Source of the DNA: JBBDIM01 sp040880405
GTDB taxonomy: Bacteria > Planctomycetota > Planctomycetia > Pirellulales > Pirellulaceae
Direction: 5' to 3'
NCBI GenBank assembly: GCA_040880405.1
Contig: JBBDIM010000052.1
Location: 1 to 6,560 of the forward strand
DNA length: 6,560 bases
The notes beneath the pieces were generated by a model. The model was not told the origin of the DNA. It worked only from the letters and a program-made list of their open reading frames with translations, and ran no database searches. Positions 6,091 to 6,560 of the stretch are shown here, one piece after another (the first letter of the stretch is position 1; each line of letters starts with the position of its first letter). Both the position numbers and the translations under genes were made by a program.

Positions 6091-6097
6091 CCTCCTT
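6091..6097 (-). promoter_or_regulatory. Strong Shine-Dalgarno AAGGAGG for the heptosyltransferase
   Basis: On the minus strand AAGGAGG precedes ATG 6077 with a 13-base spacer, somewhat longer than usual. No in-frame ATG, GTG or TTG lies between them. It is the clearest ribosome-binding site in the window and supports the shorter start over the 6248 extension. Confidence 0.6.
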
Positions 6098-6160
6098 GGT
6101 CAGTCCATCGGGGCGCAGGTTCACGACGGGCGTGAAAACCTAGCGGGATGGATAAAATCA

Positions 6161-6238
6161 GGTTTGTTCGCCGACGAGAAAAAAGGGCACTCCTTACCCC
6201 TCGCTTCTCGCGCTGAGCGCTTAGCGTACCGACAAACC
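6161..6238. repeat. Possible 78-bp element with 7-bp inverted ends
   Basis: GGTTTGT (6161-6167) and ACAAACC (6232-6238) are perfect inverted ends of a 78-bp segment. It contains a pyrimidine-rich stretch and an imperfect palindrome around AGCGCT (about 6212-6225). It lies in the leader region of the heptosyltransferase gene. No coding sequence is supported inside it. Seven-base arms can occur by chance, so this is a weak call. Confidence 0.25.
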
Positions 6239-6321
6239 CGCCTTTCAAGCAAGTTCAACCAGGCAAACAGGGAGAAATGAACGTTTGTTACGGTTTGGGG
6301 CGGCGCGGATAAGCAGTTCCC

Positions 6322-6342
6322 CCACGCTCTTTGCGAGCGTGG
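6322..6342. repeat. REP-like hairpin related to the CCACGC/GCGTGG repeats
   Basis: CCACGCTC (6322-6329) and GAGCGTGG (6335-6342) form a perfect 8-bp stem with a five-base loop TTTGC. It shares the CCACGC/GCGTGG core with the repeats at 4692 and 4932 but not their outer sequence. It lies 15 bases downstream of the PDZ gene's stop codon, where it could act as a 3'-end hairpin of that transcript. No T-run follows on the minus strand. Confidence 0.65.
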
Positions 6343-6356
6343 CTACGACGAGCTGA

Positions 6357-6560
6357 TTAATCCTGCAGGGAATATTCTTCTCGGTAAGGCCACTGGCCCA
6401 AGGTGATCGTCTTTTCCAACGTTTCGCCATCCCGTTGGATCTCCATTTTGACCTGATCGCCGGCCCGGCGTGTGCGAAGCTGATTGGTCAGATCCTTGAA
6501 CTCGGTGACCGGTACACCATCTACGGTGAGGACGACGTCGTTACTTTGCAGCCCCCCTTT
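6357..6560 (-). CDS. C-terminal end of a PDZ-domain protein (partial)
   Basis: A reading frame open to the window edge and ending in TAA at 6357-6359 gives 67 C-terminal residues. They read as the second half of a PDZ domain: GLQSNDVVLTVDGVPV (about residues 3-18 of the visible part), then FKDLTNQLRT, then GDQVKMEIQRDGE and a final TITLG strand, followed by a short polar tail. This arrangement (GLQ..D.V...dG..V....dL...L.....G..V...v.RdG) is typical of PDZ domains in HtrA/Deg-type serine proteases and of planctomycete multi-PDZ proteins. Whether a protease domain lies upstream cannot be seen. The gene is on the same strand as the heptosyltransferase, 279 bp before its start, with a hairpin directly after the stop. 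Confidence 0.85.
   Translation of the reverse strand, partial: KGGLQSNDVVLTVDGVPVTEFKDLTNQLRTRRAGDQVKMEIQRDGETLEKTITLGQWPYREEYSLQD

Noticed and set aside
6078..6248. 57-residue N-terminal extension of the heptosyltransferase
   Set aside because: It is Arg-rich, unlike the GT9 N terminus, covers the leader and lies upstream of a strong AAGGAGG serving ATG 6077.

Overview
The window looks like an ordinary stretch of chromosome from a Gram-negative-type, moderately GC-rich bacterium, most likely a planctomycete (Pirellulales-like). This is inferred from the gene mix: a secreted seven-motif FG-GAP/VCBS propeller, a membrane-anchored animal-type glutaminyl cyclase homologue, a GT9 heptosyltransferase, a stand-alone DUF971 protein and a PDZ protein. 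Weak or absent Shine-Dalgarno sequences at several starts and palindromic intergenic repeats fit the same picture. No rRNA or tRNA gene is visible to place it more firmly.

Layout. Two genes lie on the + strand: a phenylacetate-CoA-ligase-like adenylating enzyme (115-1404) and a small DUF971 protein (1461-1799). They converge, with 8 bp between stop codons, on a minus-strand series. In the direction of transcription that series is: the 3' end of a PDZ-domain gene (6560-6357, cut by the window edge), a WaaC-like GT9 heptosyltransferase (6077-5040), a glutaminyl-cyclase-like M28 metalloenzyme (4590-3565), a three-helix membrane protein (3509-3102) and a secreted FG-GAP propeller protein (2989-1808). 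The cyclase and membrane-protein genes are 55 bp apart and probably cotranscribed. The propeller gene follows 112 bp later and may have its own promoter.

The gaps hold the non-coding structure. In 4591-5039 two copies of one palindromic repeat (core CATGCCCACGC/GCGTGGGCATG) lie in opposite orientation about 200 bp apart, like a REP doublet. A third hairpin with a related CCACGC/GCGTGG core lies just after the PDZ gene. A 13-bp motif (TCGAGAAGTCAGG) occurs as a tandem pair at the end of the membrane-protein gene and once more inside the REP-bracketed interval. An interrupted palindrome sits on the candidate promoter of the propeller gene.

The gene products share a theme rather than a pathway: four of the seven are predicted to act at or beyond the inner membrane or on the cell envelope. 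I see no defence system, CRISPR array, transposase or phage gene. I do not think the window holds a clearly new system; the repeat architecture and the cyclase homologue are the parts most worth a second look.
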